A stretch of DNA of 64,000 nt from Paenibacillus sabinae T27. Its GTDB lineage: Bacteria > Bacillota > Bacilli > Paenibacillales > Paenibacillaceae. Shown here in pieces: positions 43,673-52,300 of the stretch. Under the pieces are notes generated by a model. It searched no databases. It was not told where the DNA came from and saw only the letters and a program-made list of their open reading frames with translations. The number at the start of each line of letters is the position of its first letter. Within the stretch, counting starts at the first letter, position 1. The translations under genes were made by a program, and so were the position numbers. Where the stretch lies: contig NZ_CP004078.1 of assembly GCF_000612505.1 (NCBI RefSeq), positions 3,573,252 to 3,637,251 of the forward strand, given 5' to 3'.

Positions 43673-45013
43673 TCATCTCATCATGACCGTAACGTTGCCG
43701 GCGGTCAGCAGAATGGTGACGGCCAGAAAAAACATGAGTGATACGGCCGCCAAAGCCGCGAATACATAAATCATGCTCTTTCCGATCGTCTGCAGGCAGG
43801 AGACGATCGGCGTGTCGCCCAGCGGCTGCATTACGGCTCCGGCCACATTATAAATGAGGGCCAGCACGAGGATTTTGATTGCCGGAAACGCGCACAGGAA
43901 CAGGATGATAATGACGCCGGACAGCCCGATGGCGTTCTTCACCAGCAGCGAAGCCGAGATGACGGTATCGGTGGCGTCCGCGAACAATTTGCCGATAACG
44001 GGTACGAAATTGCCGGTAACGTATTTGGCTGCCCTGAGCGTGACTCCGTCCGTAACCGAGCTTGTGATGCCCCTGACGGAGATCACGCCCAGAAAGACGG
44101 TAAGCAGAACGCCCAGCACTCCCGTGCCGATATTCCGCAGAAGATTCGCAAGCTGGGTCAGCTTGTATTTGTCCGAGATGGAACTGACCAGATGCAGAAC
44201 CGCTGAGAAGAACAACAGCGGGAACACCATGGTGTGAATCAGCGTGCCGACCGTATGAATCATGAACACGATTAGAGGATGGGTCACCGAGACGGTCACC
44301 ACATTGCCCATGGACGCGAGCAGCGCGAACAGAAGCGGGATCATCGCCATCATGAAGTCGATCATCCGGTCGATAGCGTCCTTGGCATAGCCGATGGCGA
44401 TGTTAAAGCTGTTGACCGCAATTACCATCACCACCATGAAGCATAGAGCGTAGGCCACCTTGCTGACCGCCTTACGTTCAAACGCTGTCTGGAGCGTCTC
44501 CAGAATCATGCTCAGCACGCTGATCATGACAATTGTGACAAGCAGCTTGCCGTTGTAGAGCACTTCATGCCACATGTACGATAGGAGGCCGGACAGCACA
44601 TTTTTCAAGCTTAGCCCCTGACCCCCGGGAAGCAGCATATCCATGAGCGAGGGAGTGGCACCGTCCGGAAAAAAACCGCCGTAATCCTTCATCAGTTGAT
44701 TCCAGTATTTCTCGACTCCATCTTTGGGCAAGTTATCGACTTGGCTCTTTACCCATTGGTCCACCGGCGTTTCGCTCTGACCGGTCTGCGCCCCGCCGGG
44801 TGGTCCCGTGGCCGCGCCGTGCCCCTCTGTGTCCGTATCGGCGTAACCCGCGGCACTGCCGGCTTGGCCGACATAAGCACCCGATTGGTCCGCAGGCGTT
44901 CCAGTCTCAACTGGCGAAGAAGCGGCCGCCCGGCTCCATCCGATGAACACGAGACAGACAATCAGCAGCGCGACTTTTAGTTTGGGCGGTCGGAAAATGC
45001 CACGCTTGTTCAT
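43673..45013 (-). CDS. spoIIIAE: Stage III sporulation protein AE
   Basis: A polytopic membrane protein of 446 residues with a probable signal peptide (about 10-33), a Gly/Thr-rich linker and about eight membrane segments from residue 140 on, including GNVVTVSVTHPLIVFMIHTVGTLIHT-like hydrophobic stretches. SpoIIIAE resembles a permease and is thought to form part of the transport channel. It begins 45 nt after spoIIIAD. Confidence 0.95.
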   Translation of the reverse strand: MNKRGIFRPPKLKVALLIVCLVFIGWSRAAASSPVETGTPADQSGAYVGQAGSAAGYADTDTEGHGAATGPPGGAQTGQSETPVDQWVKSQVDNLPKDGVEKYWNQLMKDYGGFFPDGATPSLMDMLLPGGQGLSLKNVLSGLLSYMWHEVLYNGKLLVTIVMISVLSMILETLQTAFERKAVSKVAYALCFMVVMVIAVNSFNIAIGYAKDAIDRMIDFMMAMIPLLFALLASMGNVVTVSVTHPLIVFMIHTVGTLIHTMVFPLLFFSAVLHLVSSISDKYKLTQLANLLRNIGTGVLGVLLTVFLGVISVRGITSSVTDGVTLRAAKYVTGNFVPVIGKLFADATDTVISASLLVKNAIGLSGVIIILFLCAFPAIKILVLALIYNVAGAVMQPLGDTPIVSCLQTIGKSMIYVFAALAAVSLMFFLAVTILLTAGNVTVMMR

Positions 45014-45058
45014 TGCCGTTTCTCCTTTCTTTTGGCGGATGGGCCTTACTGGGACTCC

Positions 45059-45448
45059 TTATGCCGGCAGCAGCTTCATAACCGTCTCAATAATGATGCC
45101 GATGATCGGCACAGCCAGCGTCATAATCAGCACTTTGCCGGCCAGCTCAATTTTGGAGGCAATGGATTCCTGACCCGCGTCGCGTACGATCTGAGCCCCG
45201 AATTCCGCGATGTAGGCGATTCCGATAATTTTGAATACCGTCTTCAGGTACACGGTCTCCATCCCCGATGACTCCGCAAGCCTCTGCAGCGTGGAGATTA
45301 CTCCGCCGATTTTGCCGATCAGAAACAGGAAGATGAGGATGCCCGTTGCGGCCGCCAGCAAGAAGGCGAACATCGGCTTTTGTTCTTTCAGTACCAGAAT
45401 GAGCACGGTCGACATCAGCCCGATTCCAACGATTTGAATGATTTCCAT
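45059..45448 (-). CDS. spoIIIAD: Stage III sporulation protein AD
   Basis: A 129-residue membrane protein with four hydrophobic segments, starting MEIIQIVGIGLMSTVLILVL and ending IIIETVMKLLPA, matching SpoIIIAD. The ATG at 45448 is used; a longer frame would reach back through spoIIIAC. Gap to spoIIIAC is 8 nt. Confidence 0.95.
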   Translation of the reverse strand: MEIIQIVGIGLMSTVLILVLKEQKPMFAFLLAAATGILIFLFLIGKIGGVISTLQRLAESSGMETVYLKTVFKIIGIAYIAEFGAQIVRDAGQESIASKIELAGKVLIMTLAVPIIGIIIETVMKLLPA

Positions 45449-45456
45449 GGCGCGGC

Positions 45457-45660
45457 CTATTGAAAAAGAAAGATCGTCTTGATTTCCTGCAGCAGTCCGT
45501 CCAGCATCCGGATGACCATGAACAGCACGACGACGAAGCCGATAACGGTCACCCAATGAGCAATATCTTCTTTGCCCATCTGCTTGAGAACGGTATGAAT
45601 CATGGCGATAATGATGCCGATGCCGGCAATTTGAAAGATCGCGTTGACTTCAATGTTCAT
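45457..45660 (-). CDS. spoIIIAC: Stage III sporulation protein AC
   Basis: A 67-residue protein with two membrane spans (MNIEVNAIFQIAGIGIII and HWVTVIGFVVVLFMVIRML), the standard SpoIIIAC size and pattern. GAGGTG lies 8 nt before the ATG. It is tightly packed between AB and AD. Confidence 0.95.
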   Translation of the reverse strand: MNIEVNAIFQIAGIGIIIAMIHTVLKQMGKEDIAHWVTVIGFVVVLFMVIRMLDGLLQEIKTIFLFQ

Positions 45661-45673
45661 TTCTGGCACCTCG

Positions 45674-46192
45674 CTAAAAGATCAAAATGACGATGAGCGC
45701 CCCCAGCAGAAGTCCCAGACTTTTGCTTACCTTTTCGTACTTGGCCTGGTCTTCGCGGGCCGATATTTCCTCCTGCTTCAACTGCTGTAGCGCCAGCGCG
45801 ATATGATTCGTCTGATGGCTTCGGTCGCTGGTGCCGAGAGTGCAGCTGAGCTGCCGGAGAACCTCCTGCTCCGGGATTTTCATCGCGGTCGCCCTCCAGT
45901 GCGTTTTCATCGCCCGGTCCAGCGCTTCCTGCGCGGTCAGGTTCTGTGGCGGGCTCATTCCTTCAGCCGCCGTGACGAGCAATCCCCGCAGCGGCTCCCT
46001 TGTCTGTACGGCGATTCGTTTGAGCGCCTCCGGCAGCGGCGTATAGCCGTACATAATCTCGGTCTCCAGCCGCTGAAGCGCTGCGATCAGGCCGCGGATC
46101 TGGCGGGGCCGGTCCGCATATTGGCTGGCTCTGCGGAAGCCGGCCAGCGTGGCCGCGAGCAGGATCATCGCGGCTCCCAGAAGCTTAAGCAT
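45674..46192 (-). CDS. spoIIIAB: Stage III sporulation protein AB
   Basis: A 172-residue protein related to type II secretion GspF-like proteins, with an N-terminal hydrophobic segment (LLGAAMILLAATLAGF), a helical central domain (IRGLIAALQRLETEIMYG) and a C-terminal span. Its ATG overlaps the spoIIIAA stop by 8 nt. Confidence 0.95.
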   Translation of the reverse strand: MLKLLGAAMILLAATLAGFRRASQYADRPRQIRGLIAALQRLETEIMYGYTPLPEALKRIAVQTREPLRGLLVTAAEGMSPPQNLTAQEALDRAMKTHWRATAMKIPEQEVLRQLSCTLGTSDRSHQTNHIALALQQLKQEEISAREDQAKYEKVSKSLGLLLGALIVILIF

Positions 46193-47180
46193 GGCATTCG
46201 CCTCCTTTGCGTTCTCCCGGAGATGCCGGAAGCGGGCGTTTGCGGCCGTCCAGCACCCGAAAGGTCAGCTCGCCTGCAGACCGGCGGAGGATGACATACC
46301 TTTCGAACACGCCCAGTTCGATGATCGGGCCAAGTCCGGGCCTTAGTGCCAGCTCGGACACCTCGCGGCCGTGAGCTGCCGCCAGAACCGTAATTCCGGC
46401 ATGCAGCGCCTCGGTCAGCGCCTCGGCGTCCTCCGGCCGGCCGATCTCGTCGGCGATCAGCACATCCGGCGAAAGGGAGCGGATCATCATCATCATGCCC
46501 TCGGCCTTGGGACAGCCGTCCAGCACATCGGTGCGCGGTCCGATATCAAAGGAAGGGACCCCTTTTCGGCTTCCGGCGATTTCGGAACGCTCGTCCACAA
46601 TTCCTACCTTAAGGCCGGGGCGACGCCGGGAATCTCCCGCACTCCCGGCGGAAATCTGCCGGGCAAGATCGCGTAGCAGCGTAGTCTTGCCGTGCTGGGG
46701 CGGTGACAGGATCAGCGTATGCATGACCCGGCGGCGGCTGTCGTCCAGCAGGAGCGGCAAAATTCGGTCGGCGACGCCGGGAATCTCGCGCGCAATCCGG
46801 ACGTTGAATCCGCCGATATCCCGCAGATGGCCCACGCTGCCGCTGCTCAGCACCGTCCGCCCGGCCAGTCCGATGCGGTGTCCCCCCGGAATGGTGATGA
46901 ATCCCTTGCGAAGCTCTTCCTCCATCGTATAGAGCGAATGATTACTAATCAGGTCAAGCATCCGGTGGCTGTCCTCCCGATTCGGCTTGTACGCTTCTTC
47001 CGGCTCCAGCGTCAGCCTGCCGGCTGCGTCTACAAAGTGGTAATTCCCCGCATAATTGATTTCCAGCGGCCGCCCTTCCCTGATGCGGATTTCTTCCACC
47101 GTCTCAAGCAGCGGGAGCGGGAGCCGGGAAAGCGCGGCTTTCACTTTTTCAGGAAATATTTGGAGCCAGTCCAAAGCCAT
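46185..47180 (-). CDS. spoIIIAA: Stage III sporulation protein AA, secretion-type ATPase
   Basis: The cytoplasmic ATPase of the SpoIIIA complex, related to secretion ATPases. The 331-residue protein contains a P-loop of the form SPPQHGKTTLLRDL (about 165), then VDERSEIAGS, a Walker-B-like DVLIADEIGRPEDAEAL and a sensor region AAAHGREVSEL. The ATG at 47180 follows GGGGG; the upstream TTG extension is not needed. It is the first gene of the eight-gene operon, behind a sigma-E promoter. Confidence 0.96.
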   Translation of the reverse strand: MALDWLQIFPEKVKAALSRLPLPLLETVEEIRIREGRPLEINYAGNYHFVDAAGRLTLEPEEAYKPNREDSHRMLDLISNHSLYTMEEELRKGFITIPGGHRIGLAGRTVLSSGSVGHLRDIGGFNVRIAREIPGVADRILPLLLDDSRRRVMHTLILSPPQHGKTTLLRDLARQISAGSAGDSRRRPGLKVGIVDERSEIAGSRKGVPSFDIGPRTDVLDGCPKAEGMMMMIRSLSPDVLIADEIGRPEDAEALTEALHAGITVLAAAHGREVSELALRPGLGPIIELGVFERYVILRRSAGELTFRVLDGRKRPLPASPGERKGGECHA

Positions 47181-47203
47181 AAGCCGTACCCCCAAGTCGT
47201 TTC

Positions 47204-47250
47204 TATGGAATGCTTTATTCCATATCTATGCTTGTACGTCTGCAATATGA
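47204..47250 (-). promoter_or_regulatory. Sigma-E promoter of the spoIIIA operon
   Basis: Minus strand TCATATT (47250-47244) fits the sigma-E -35 exactly; 13 nt later CATAGATA (47230-47223) fits 6 of 8 -10 positions. Just downstream lies the inverted repeat ATGGAAT/ATTCCAT (47204-47222), a possible extra control site. Confidence 0.7.
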
Positions 47251-47261
47251 CTACCAATCTA

Positions 47262-47525
47262 TCATTTCTTCAAAATACCGATTAAGAGACACGTTACGCC
47301 GGCCGCCACCCAGCACAGCTTGCTCGGAGAGAGATTCTGCGCCATGCCCGTAAGGCCGATGGCCGTTGTCAGAACGAGCACGGTCGGACCGACCAGCGCC
47401 AGCGCCGAATTGACCGCTAATGCCTTGTCCACCTGATTCAGCCTGAGCATAATGAGCGCGGCGGTAATCTCAGCACTACCAGACAGCAAGCGCAGAATGG
47501 CCATCCAGCTAACATACTTGTCCAC
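47262..47525 (-). CDS. yqhV: YqhV/DUF2619 family membrane protein
   Basis: An 87-residue protein with three hydrophobic segments (MAILRLLSGSAEITAALIML, ALALVGPTVLVLTTAIGL, KLCWVAAGVTCLLIGIL) matching YqhV, the gene that precedes spoIIIAA in B. subtilis. Translation starts at GTG after GGAAGGAG. Function unknown; likely under sporulation control by position. Confidence 0.88.
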   Translation of the reverse strand: MDKYVSWMAILRLLSGSAEITAALIMLRLNQVDKALAVNSALALVGPTVLVLTTAIGLTGMAQNLSPSKLCWVAAGVTCLLIGILKK

Positions 47526-47722
47526 CTTTGTCCAACTCCTTCCGACCGGATCGTTCCAATTCAGTCTTTCGAAACGGCCGCTTCCCGGCTGTAGTTCATA
47601 GATATGCGGGATTGTCCCGCTTTAGACAACAAGAATTTAGGATAAAACCAGATTCGGTAATCCACTATATAGATGAGAAAGAAGACATTTTAAAAAAAAC
47701 TGATAGAAAATTATTATCGGTA

Positions 47723-47731
47723 TGATATAAT
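47723..47731 (+). promoter_or_regulatory. Extended -10 promoter of yitT-type gene
   Basis: TGATATAAT, an extended -10, 50 nt before the ATG at 47781. No good -35 is seen. Confidence 0.5.
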
Positions 47732-47780
47732 ATTTTTAACGAAATAATAAAACAGTCACGCCACAGAAAGGAATGCTTTC

Positions 47781-48648
47781 ATGCACACCCGTCATCCTGA
47801 AATGTCTATCCGATTCGAAAGTCTAACCAAAACAGCCAGAGAAGTCGCCACAGTCGTTATATCTGCCCTTCTGGTCGCCGTCGGTCTCAAGCTCTTCCTT
47901 ATCCCTCACCAGCTGCTTAGTGGAGGCGTAGCCGGAGCGGCGTCCGTCATCGGTTACTTGACCGATCCCAAGTATATTTCGCTAATCTACTTCGGTATCA
48001 ATCTTCCTATTCTGCTCTGGGGGTTCGTTGCCGTTGGAAAAAAATATATTTTCCTCAGTATGCTCTGCGTCGCCTGCACGACATGGTTTTTGACGATTAT
48101 TCCTCAGATGAAAGTAACCCAGGATCCGATTCTGGCCAGTATTTTCGGCGGGGTCATTATTGCGGGGGGGCATCGGTTTCTCCCTTCGGGCGGGCGGCTC
48201 GTCGGGCGGGTTCGATATTCTGGGGTCAATCATTACGCGTAAAAGAGACGTTCCGATGGGAACGGTTCTGTTCATTATGGACGGATTGGTCCTGCTGACC
48301 CTCGGCTTTATGAAAAGCTGGGATTCTGCGCTCTATGCCATGCTGTGTACATTTGTAAAAAGCCGGGTGGTCGATATGATCCATATCCGGCATGTCAAAT
48401 TAACCTGCTTCATCGTGACTAAACGGAAGGAAGAGATGCTGGAGCGGTTGAATCGGCTTCCCCATGGGGTGACCGTTGTCAACGCGGAGGGGGGTTACAG
48501 CCACGAAGGAAACACGATGCTAATGACAGTCACCACGCGTTACGAGATTTCGGAGCTTCGCAAAGCCGTTATCTCCGTCGATCCGAGCGCCTTCGTGAAC
48601 GTGCTGGAAACGGTGGAAATTCTGGGGAGGTTCAAACGGCTGGCCTAA
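47781..48648 (+). pseudogene. YitT family membrane protein, interrupted by a +1 shift in a G7 run
   Basis: A YitT-type protein with five N-terminal spans (ATVVISALLVAVGLKLFLIP, LLSGGVAGAASVIGYL) and a C-terminal DUF2179 domain (LTCFIVTKRKEEMLERLNRLPHGVTVV). The first frame runs 47781-48242 and loses family resemblance after FGGVIIAGG; the second frame continues with IGFSLRAGGSSGGFDILGSIITRK to 48648. A run of seven G at 48164-48170 joins them; six G would give one continuous 288-residue protein. This could be a sequencing error, a recent mutation or slippage-type variation. The gene is not part of the conserved yqhV-efp order of Bacillus. Confidence 0.85.
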
Positions 48649-48689
48649 CCGGCCGCTTCAGCAGAATGAACCCGTTAACAGCTCATCGC

Positions 48690-48738
48690 AAAAAAGGGAC
48701 TGTTACCAAAACCATGCCAGGCTTTGGAGCAGTCCCTT
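48690..48738 (-). terminator. Terminator of lysC
   Basis: AAGGGACTG and CAGTCCCTT (48694-48702 with 48730-48738) enclose a second CCAAA/TTTGG stem, followed by six T on the minus strand. Confidence 0.85.
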
Positions 48739-48794
48739 CATTTGTTTAGTATTAGACGCGGATAAACGTTCCGCTTTAAGAGCTTATAACCGGA

Positions 48795-49313
48795 TTAGCG
48801 GCGTTCCTGAGGACCGCCTACAAATACTTGCTGGTCGGTATCCAGCCCGTACGCCGTATGCAGCGCCTGGATGATCTCCGTAAGCTTACCGGATTCCACG
48901 ACGCAGGAAACCTTGATTTCGGAGGTGCTGACCATTTTGATGCTGACTCCAAGACTCGAAATCACATCGAACATCTGTGCCGCCACGCCAGGATGGCTGA
49001 CCATACCGGCGCCGACGATGGAGATTTTGACCAGATTATCTTCCGAGGTTACCTCGCGGTACGGCAGTTCTTCGCGAATCTGACGGATGACCTCTTTAGC
49101 CCGTTCCATTTCGTCAAGCGAGACGGTGAAGGAGAAATCCGCTTCCCCATTCTGTACGCCGCTCTGCACGATGATATCTACGTTAATGCCCACATTAGCC
49201 AGCTTGTTGAACACCCGGGCCAGAACGCCGGGAACGTCAGCCACTCCCGAAATGCTGATGCGTGCTACATTTTTGTCATATGCGATGCCGCTAACGGCCA
49301 CTCCCTGCTCCAT
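48795..49313 (-). CDS. Probable aspartokinase II beta subunit from an internal in-frame start
   Basis: An ATG inside lysC at 49313 is preceded by a perfect AAGGAGG (49328-49322) at 8 nt spacing. Translation from it gives 172 residues beginning MEQGVAVSGIAYDKNV, just the two ACT domains. B. subtilis lysC is known to produce exactly such an overlapping in-frame beta chain (about 163 residues) that assembles with alpha. The conserved site here suggests the same. Confidence 0.75.
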   Translation of the reverse strand: MEQGVAVSGIAYDKNVARISISGVADVPGVLARVFNKLANVGINVDIIVQSGVQNGEADFSFTVSLDEMERAKEVIRQIREELPYREVTSEDNLVKISIVGAGMVSHPGVAAQMFDVISSLGVSIKMVSTSEIKVSCVVESGKLTEIIQALHTAYGLDTDQQVFVGGPQERR

Positions 49314-50048
49314 GCTTGCTTCCTCCTTCACTACAGTGCCTTCATTATAATTAAAGCTCGACCGCACAACCAGCTTCACCTGGTACCGTTTGGCGTATTC
49401 CACCGCGCGCGGATGCAGCACGGCGGCGCCCAGATTGGCGAGCTCCAGCATTTCGTCGTAAGAGATCTCCGTAAGCTTGCGCGCGTTCTTCACGATGCGC
49501 GGGTCTGTGGAGTAAACCCCGTCGACATCCGTATAAATTTCGCAGACATCGGCTTTGATAGCCGCAGCCAGTGCAACTGCCGTCGTATCGGAACCGCCGC
49601 GTCCAAGCGTTGTGATCTCGCCGCCATTGGTCATTCCCTGGAAACCGGCGACGATAACAATCTTGTTCTTCTCCAGCGCTTCCAGCACCCGACCGGGGAC
49701 AATCTCGTTAATCCGCGCCCGTCCGTGCGTCTCGTCCGTGCGGAAGCCGGCCTGCCAGCCGGTATAAGATACAGCGTCGCGTCCAATGCCGTTCAGGGCG
49801 ATGGACAGCAGCGCAATGGAGATTTGCTCTCCCGTCGTCATCAGCATATCCATTTCGCGCGCCGGCAGTTGGCTGCTAAGCTGCTTGGCCTGGTCGATCA
49901 GGTCGTCGGTGGTATCCCCCATGGCGGATACGACCACGACGCAGCGGTGGCCTTCGTCCTGCTTGTCAGCAATGCGTTTGGCGACCCGCTTCATACGCTC
50001 GATATCTCCGACGGAGCTGCCTCCGAATTTCATGACATAAAGTGACAA
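48795..50048 (-). CDS. lysC: Aspartate kinase, lysine-type (aspartokinase II alpha)
   Basis: Phosphorylates aspartate, committing it to lysine, diaminopimelate, threonine and methionine synthesis; diaminopimelate also feeds cortex and dipicolinate in spores. The product of about 417 residues has MKFGGSSVGD near the start, the kinase motif TTLGRGGSDTTAVALAAA (about 150-167) and two ACT domains after residue 265 (ARISISGVADVPGVLARVF, VKISIVGAGMVSHPGVAA). TTG 50048 is chosen because it gives an N-terminus like B. subtilis LysC and sits 10 nt after GGGAG. An internal ribosome site could yield the ACT-only beta chain. Confidence 0.9.
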   Translation of the reverse strand: MSLYVMKFGGSSVGDIERMKRVAKRIADKQDEGHRCVVVVSAMGDTTDDLIDQAKQLSSQLPAREMDMLMTTGEQISIALLSIALNGIGRDAVSYTGWQAGFRTDETHGRARINEIVPGRVLEALEKNKIVIVAGFQGMTNGGEITTLGRGGSDTTAVALAAAIKADVCEIYTDVDGVYSTDPRIVKNARKLTEISYDEMLELANLGAAVLHPRAVEYAKRYQVKLVVRSSFNYNEGTVVKEEASMEQGVAVSGIAYDKNVARISISGVADVPGVLARVFNKLANVGINVDIIVQSGVQNGEADFSFTVSLDEMERAKEVIRQIREELPYREVTSEDNLVKISIVGAGMVSHPGVAAQMFDVISSLGVSIKMVSTSEIKVSCVVESGKLTEIIQALHTAYGLDTDQQVFVGGPQERR

Positions 50049-50180
50049 AGCATCATTCACTCCCAATTTCAATTTCTGCTACCCCTTGAAACATACGGTT
50101 TCCCGCTTTAAACCAGTATAATACGAAAGTAACCGATTGCGTTAGTTATTTTGCAAAAAAAGACGTCAACCTTTATTTCC

Positions 50181-50222
50181 AAAAAACAGCCCCTCGAATC
50201 TCATCCGATTCTCACGGGACTG
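50181..50222 (-). terminator. Terminator-like hairpin in the lysC leader
   Basis: On the minus strand CAGTCCC...GAATC pairs with GATTC...GGGGCTG and is followed by six T, about 130 nt before lysC. The 402-nt gap 50049-50450 contains this hairpin, the efp terminator and a GC-rich 31-codon frame without ribosome site. The features of a lysine riboswitch or T-box were not found. Confidence 0.65.
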
Positions 50223-50398
50223 TCTTTATTGATGGCCTTGGTTTCTCGCAGGCTCCGGCTAAACCTGCCTATGTCCGGCAGCCATCTTGCGGCAAGCCTC
50301 CACGCAGGCGATGGAAGCTTCTTCGATCGCAGCGCTTGCAATTCCTGGCTTCATGCTGTCTTATGTATATTCGGCCTGTTCTCTTCCTGAAATACCAA

Positions 50399-50426
50399 AG
50401 CCTCCCTGCACTGCGCTGCGGGAGGC
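50399..50426 (-). terminator. Hairpin after efp
   Basis: GCCTCCCGC and GGGAGGC form a stem 25 nt past the efp stop, followed by only TTTGG. Confidence 0.5.
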
Positions 50427-50450
50427 CCGGATCACATTCTAGCTGAAGAA

Positions 50451-51008
50451 CTAAGCGCGGGAAATATACTTGCCTTCGCGAGTGTCGATCAGGAGAACGT
50501 CGTTCTCGTCAATGAAGAGCGGCACCTGAACGGTCAGGCCGGTCTCCAGCTTGGCCGATTTGGTTGCGCCCTGAGCAGTGTTGCCTTTAACGCTCGGCTC
50601 GGATTCCACAACCTTAAGCTCCACGCTGGTCGGGAGGTTGATGCCGAGAAGCTCGCCCTGGTAGCTGACAATGTTCACCGTCATGTTCTCCTTGAGGAAG
50701 TTCAATTCCCATTCGAGCTGATCGGCTTCAAGGCTGAACTGGTCATAGGTTTGGTTGTCCATGAACACATGCTCGGAGCCGCTCGCATACAGATATTGCA
50801 CGGCGCGGTTCTCGATTATCGCGCGGCCGATCGTTTCGCCGGCACGGAACGTACGCTCAACGGTGTTGCCGTTGCGCAGGTTCTTCAGCTTGGAGCGGAC
50901 GAACGCCGCGCCTTTACCCGGTTTGACGTGCTGGAAGTCCAGCACCGTGAAAATATCGCCGTCCACCTCAACGGTCAGGCCTGTCTTAAAATCGTTAACG
51001 GAAATCAC
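50451..51008 (-). CDS. efp: Elongation factor P
   Basis: Relieves ribosome stalling at polyproline. The 185-residue three-domain protein starts [17 protein letters not shown], has the tip loop [18 protein letters not shown] (the lysine at about residue 32 is the usual modification site) and the OB-domain end [27 protein letters not shown]. The start is GTG after AGGAGGGG. It follows the aminopeptidase gene as in B. subtilis. Confidence 0.98.
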   Translation of the reverse strand: MISVNDFKTGLTVEVDGDIFTVLDFQHVKPGKGAAFVRSKLKNLRNGNTVERTFRAGETIGRAIIENRAVQYLYASGSEHVFMDNQTYDQFSLEADQLEWELNFLKENMTVNIVSYQGELLGINLPTSVELKVVESEPSVKGNTAQGATKSAKLETGLTVQVPLFIDENDVLLIDTREGKYISRA

Positions 51009-51101
51009 TAATAAACCCCTCCTGAATTCATAAATAACTTGTCCTTATTAGAACAATTAAACTCTTAAGGTCGCAGCCTGCGCAGGCGGCATAACCGAAG
51101 T

Positions 51102-52175
51102 TTACAATACTGTGTAGTCCTTGGACGAATGGGTCAATCGCTCGACGCCGTTCTCCGTGACGACTACATCATCCTCAATGCGGACGCCCCCAAGTCCCGG
51201 AACGTAAATGCCCGGCTCTACAGTGACGACCATTCCCGGCTGCAGCACATCATCGCTGAGCTTGGACAATCGCGGCCACTCATGCACTTCCATGCCCAGG
51301 CCATGGCCAAGACTGTGTCCGAACTGCTCGCCGTATCCGTAACGGGTAATGATATCCCGAGACAACGCGTCGCATTCCTTGCCGGTCATACCCGGCTTGA
51401 TATGCTCCAGCGCGTACAGCTGAGCCTCCAGCACGATGTCGTAAATTTCCTTCAGCTTCGGATCGGGACTGCCCAGTGCGATCGTCCGAGTAATATCGGA
51501 GCAATAGCCGTCCAGCAGCGCACCGAAATCGAACGTTACGAATTCATTGGTCTGAATTACTTTCTCACTCGCAACGCCATGCGGCATCGCGGACCGCTCT
51601 CCCGAAGCCACGATCGTATCGAAGGACGATGAGGTCGCCCCGTGGCTTCGCATGTAGAACTCCATTTCCAGATCGACGTCCCGCTCGGTCATGCCCGGCT
51701 TGATCACGTTCAGAATGTGCCGGAACGTGTCGTCCGCAAGATCCGCTGCTCTTCTCATCACGGCCAGCTCGTCTTCATCCTTGATCATGCGGAGCTTCTC
51801 AACGGCCTGGGATACCGGAACGAGTTCGGCCGCCGTCTTCAGCGCTTCGGCGTAAGAGGCATAGGAGCCGTAAGCGACATGATCCTGCTCGAATCCGAGA
51901 CGAACCTGCCCGCCTTTCGGCAGCAGCTCGCTCACCGTATCGATAAATTTCGGGCCATGCTGTACGACCTTAAGCCCTTTACTCTGTTCCGACGCCTGAG
52001 TCATATAGCGAAAATCGGTCAGCAAATAGCTTTCGTCGCCCGTAATCAGCACATAGCCGGATGAACCGGTAAAACCGCTCAAATAGCGGCGGTTGATGCC
52101 GCTCGTGATCAATATCGCGTCCAGACCTTGATCCTGCACTACCTTCCGCAGTTTGGAGACTCGGTTGTTGCCCAT
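51102..52175 (-). CDS. M24 family Xaa-Pro aminopeptidase (YqhT type)
   Basis: A metallopeptidase removing N-terminal residues next to proline. The 357-residue protein has an N-terminal creatinase-like domain and the M24 catalytic domain with its metal ligands in VTFDFGALLDGYCSDITRT (two Asp), FGHSLGHGLGMEVHE (His), VVTVEPGIYVPG (Glu) and GGVRIEDDV (Glu). The ATG at 52175 is 7 nt after GGAG; two earlier ATGs are too close to that site. It precedes efp, as yqhT does in B. subtilis. Confidence 0.94.
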   Translation of the reverse strand: MGNNRVSKLRKVVQDQGLDAILITSGINRRYLSGFTGSSGYVLITGDESYLLTDFRYMTQASEQSKGLKVVQHGPKFIDTVSELLPKGGQVRLGFEQDHVAYGSYASYAEALKTAAELVPVSQAVEKLRMIKDEDELAVMRRAADLADDTFRHILNVIKPGMTERDVDLEMEFYMRSHGATSSSFDTIVASGERSAMPHGVASEKVIQTNEFVTFDFGALLDGYCSDITRTIALGSPDPKLKEIYDIVLEAQLYALEHIKPGMTGKECDALSRDIITRYGYGEQFGHSLGHGLGMEVHEWPRLSKLSDDVLQPGMVVTVEPGIYVPGLGGVRIEDDVVVTENGVERLTHSSKDYTVL

Positions 52176-52300
52176 CATCATTCTCCTCTCGAAAATAGCC
52201 ACATTGTATTGTAACATAGGGCCATGCCGCCTGAGAAGTTTTTTTGATGGATAAGAATGCCTTTTTCGCCCCGGCTTCCGGCTAATTGTTTACCGGATCG

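Noticed and set aside
50280..50375. 31-codon minus-strand frame with CVEACRKMAAG in the lysC leader
   Set aside because: No ribosome site precedes it, and resemblance to Cys-rich helical-bundle proteins is limited to a few residues.
50049..50450. Lysine riboswitch upstream of lysC
   Set aside because: The conserved AGAGGTGC and GGGGA/GCCGAA elements of the L box are not present on the minus strand.
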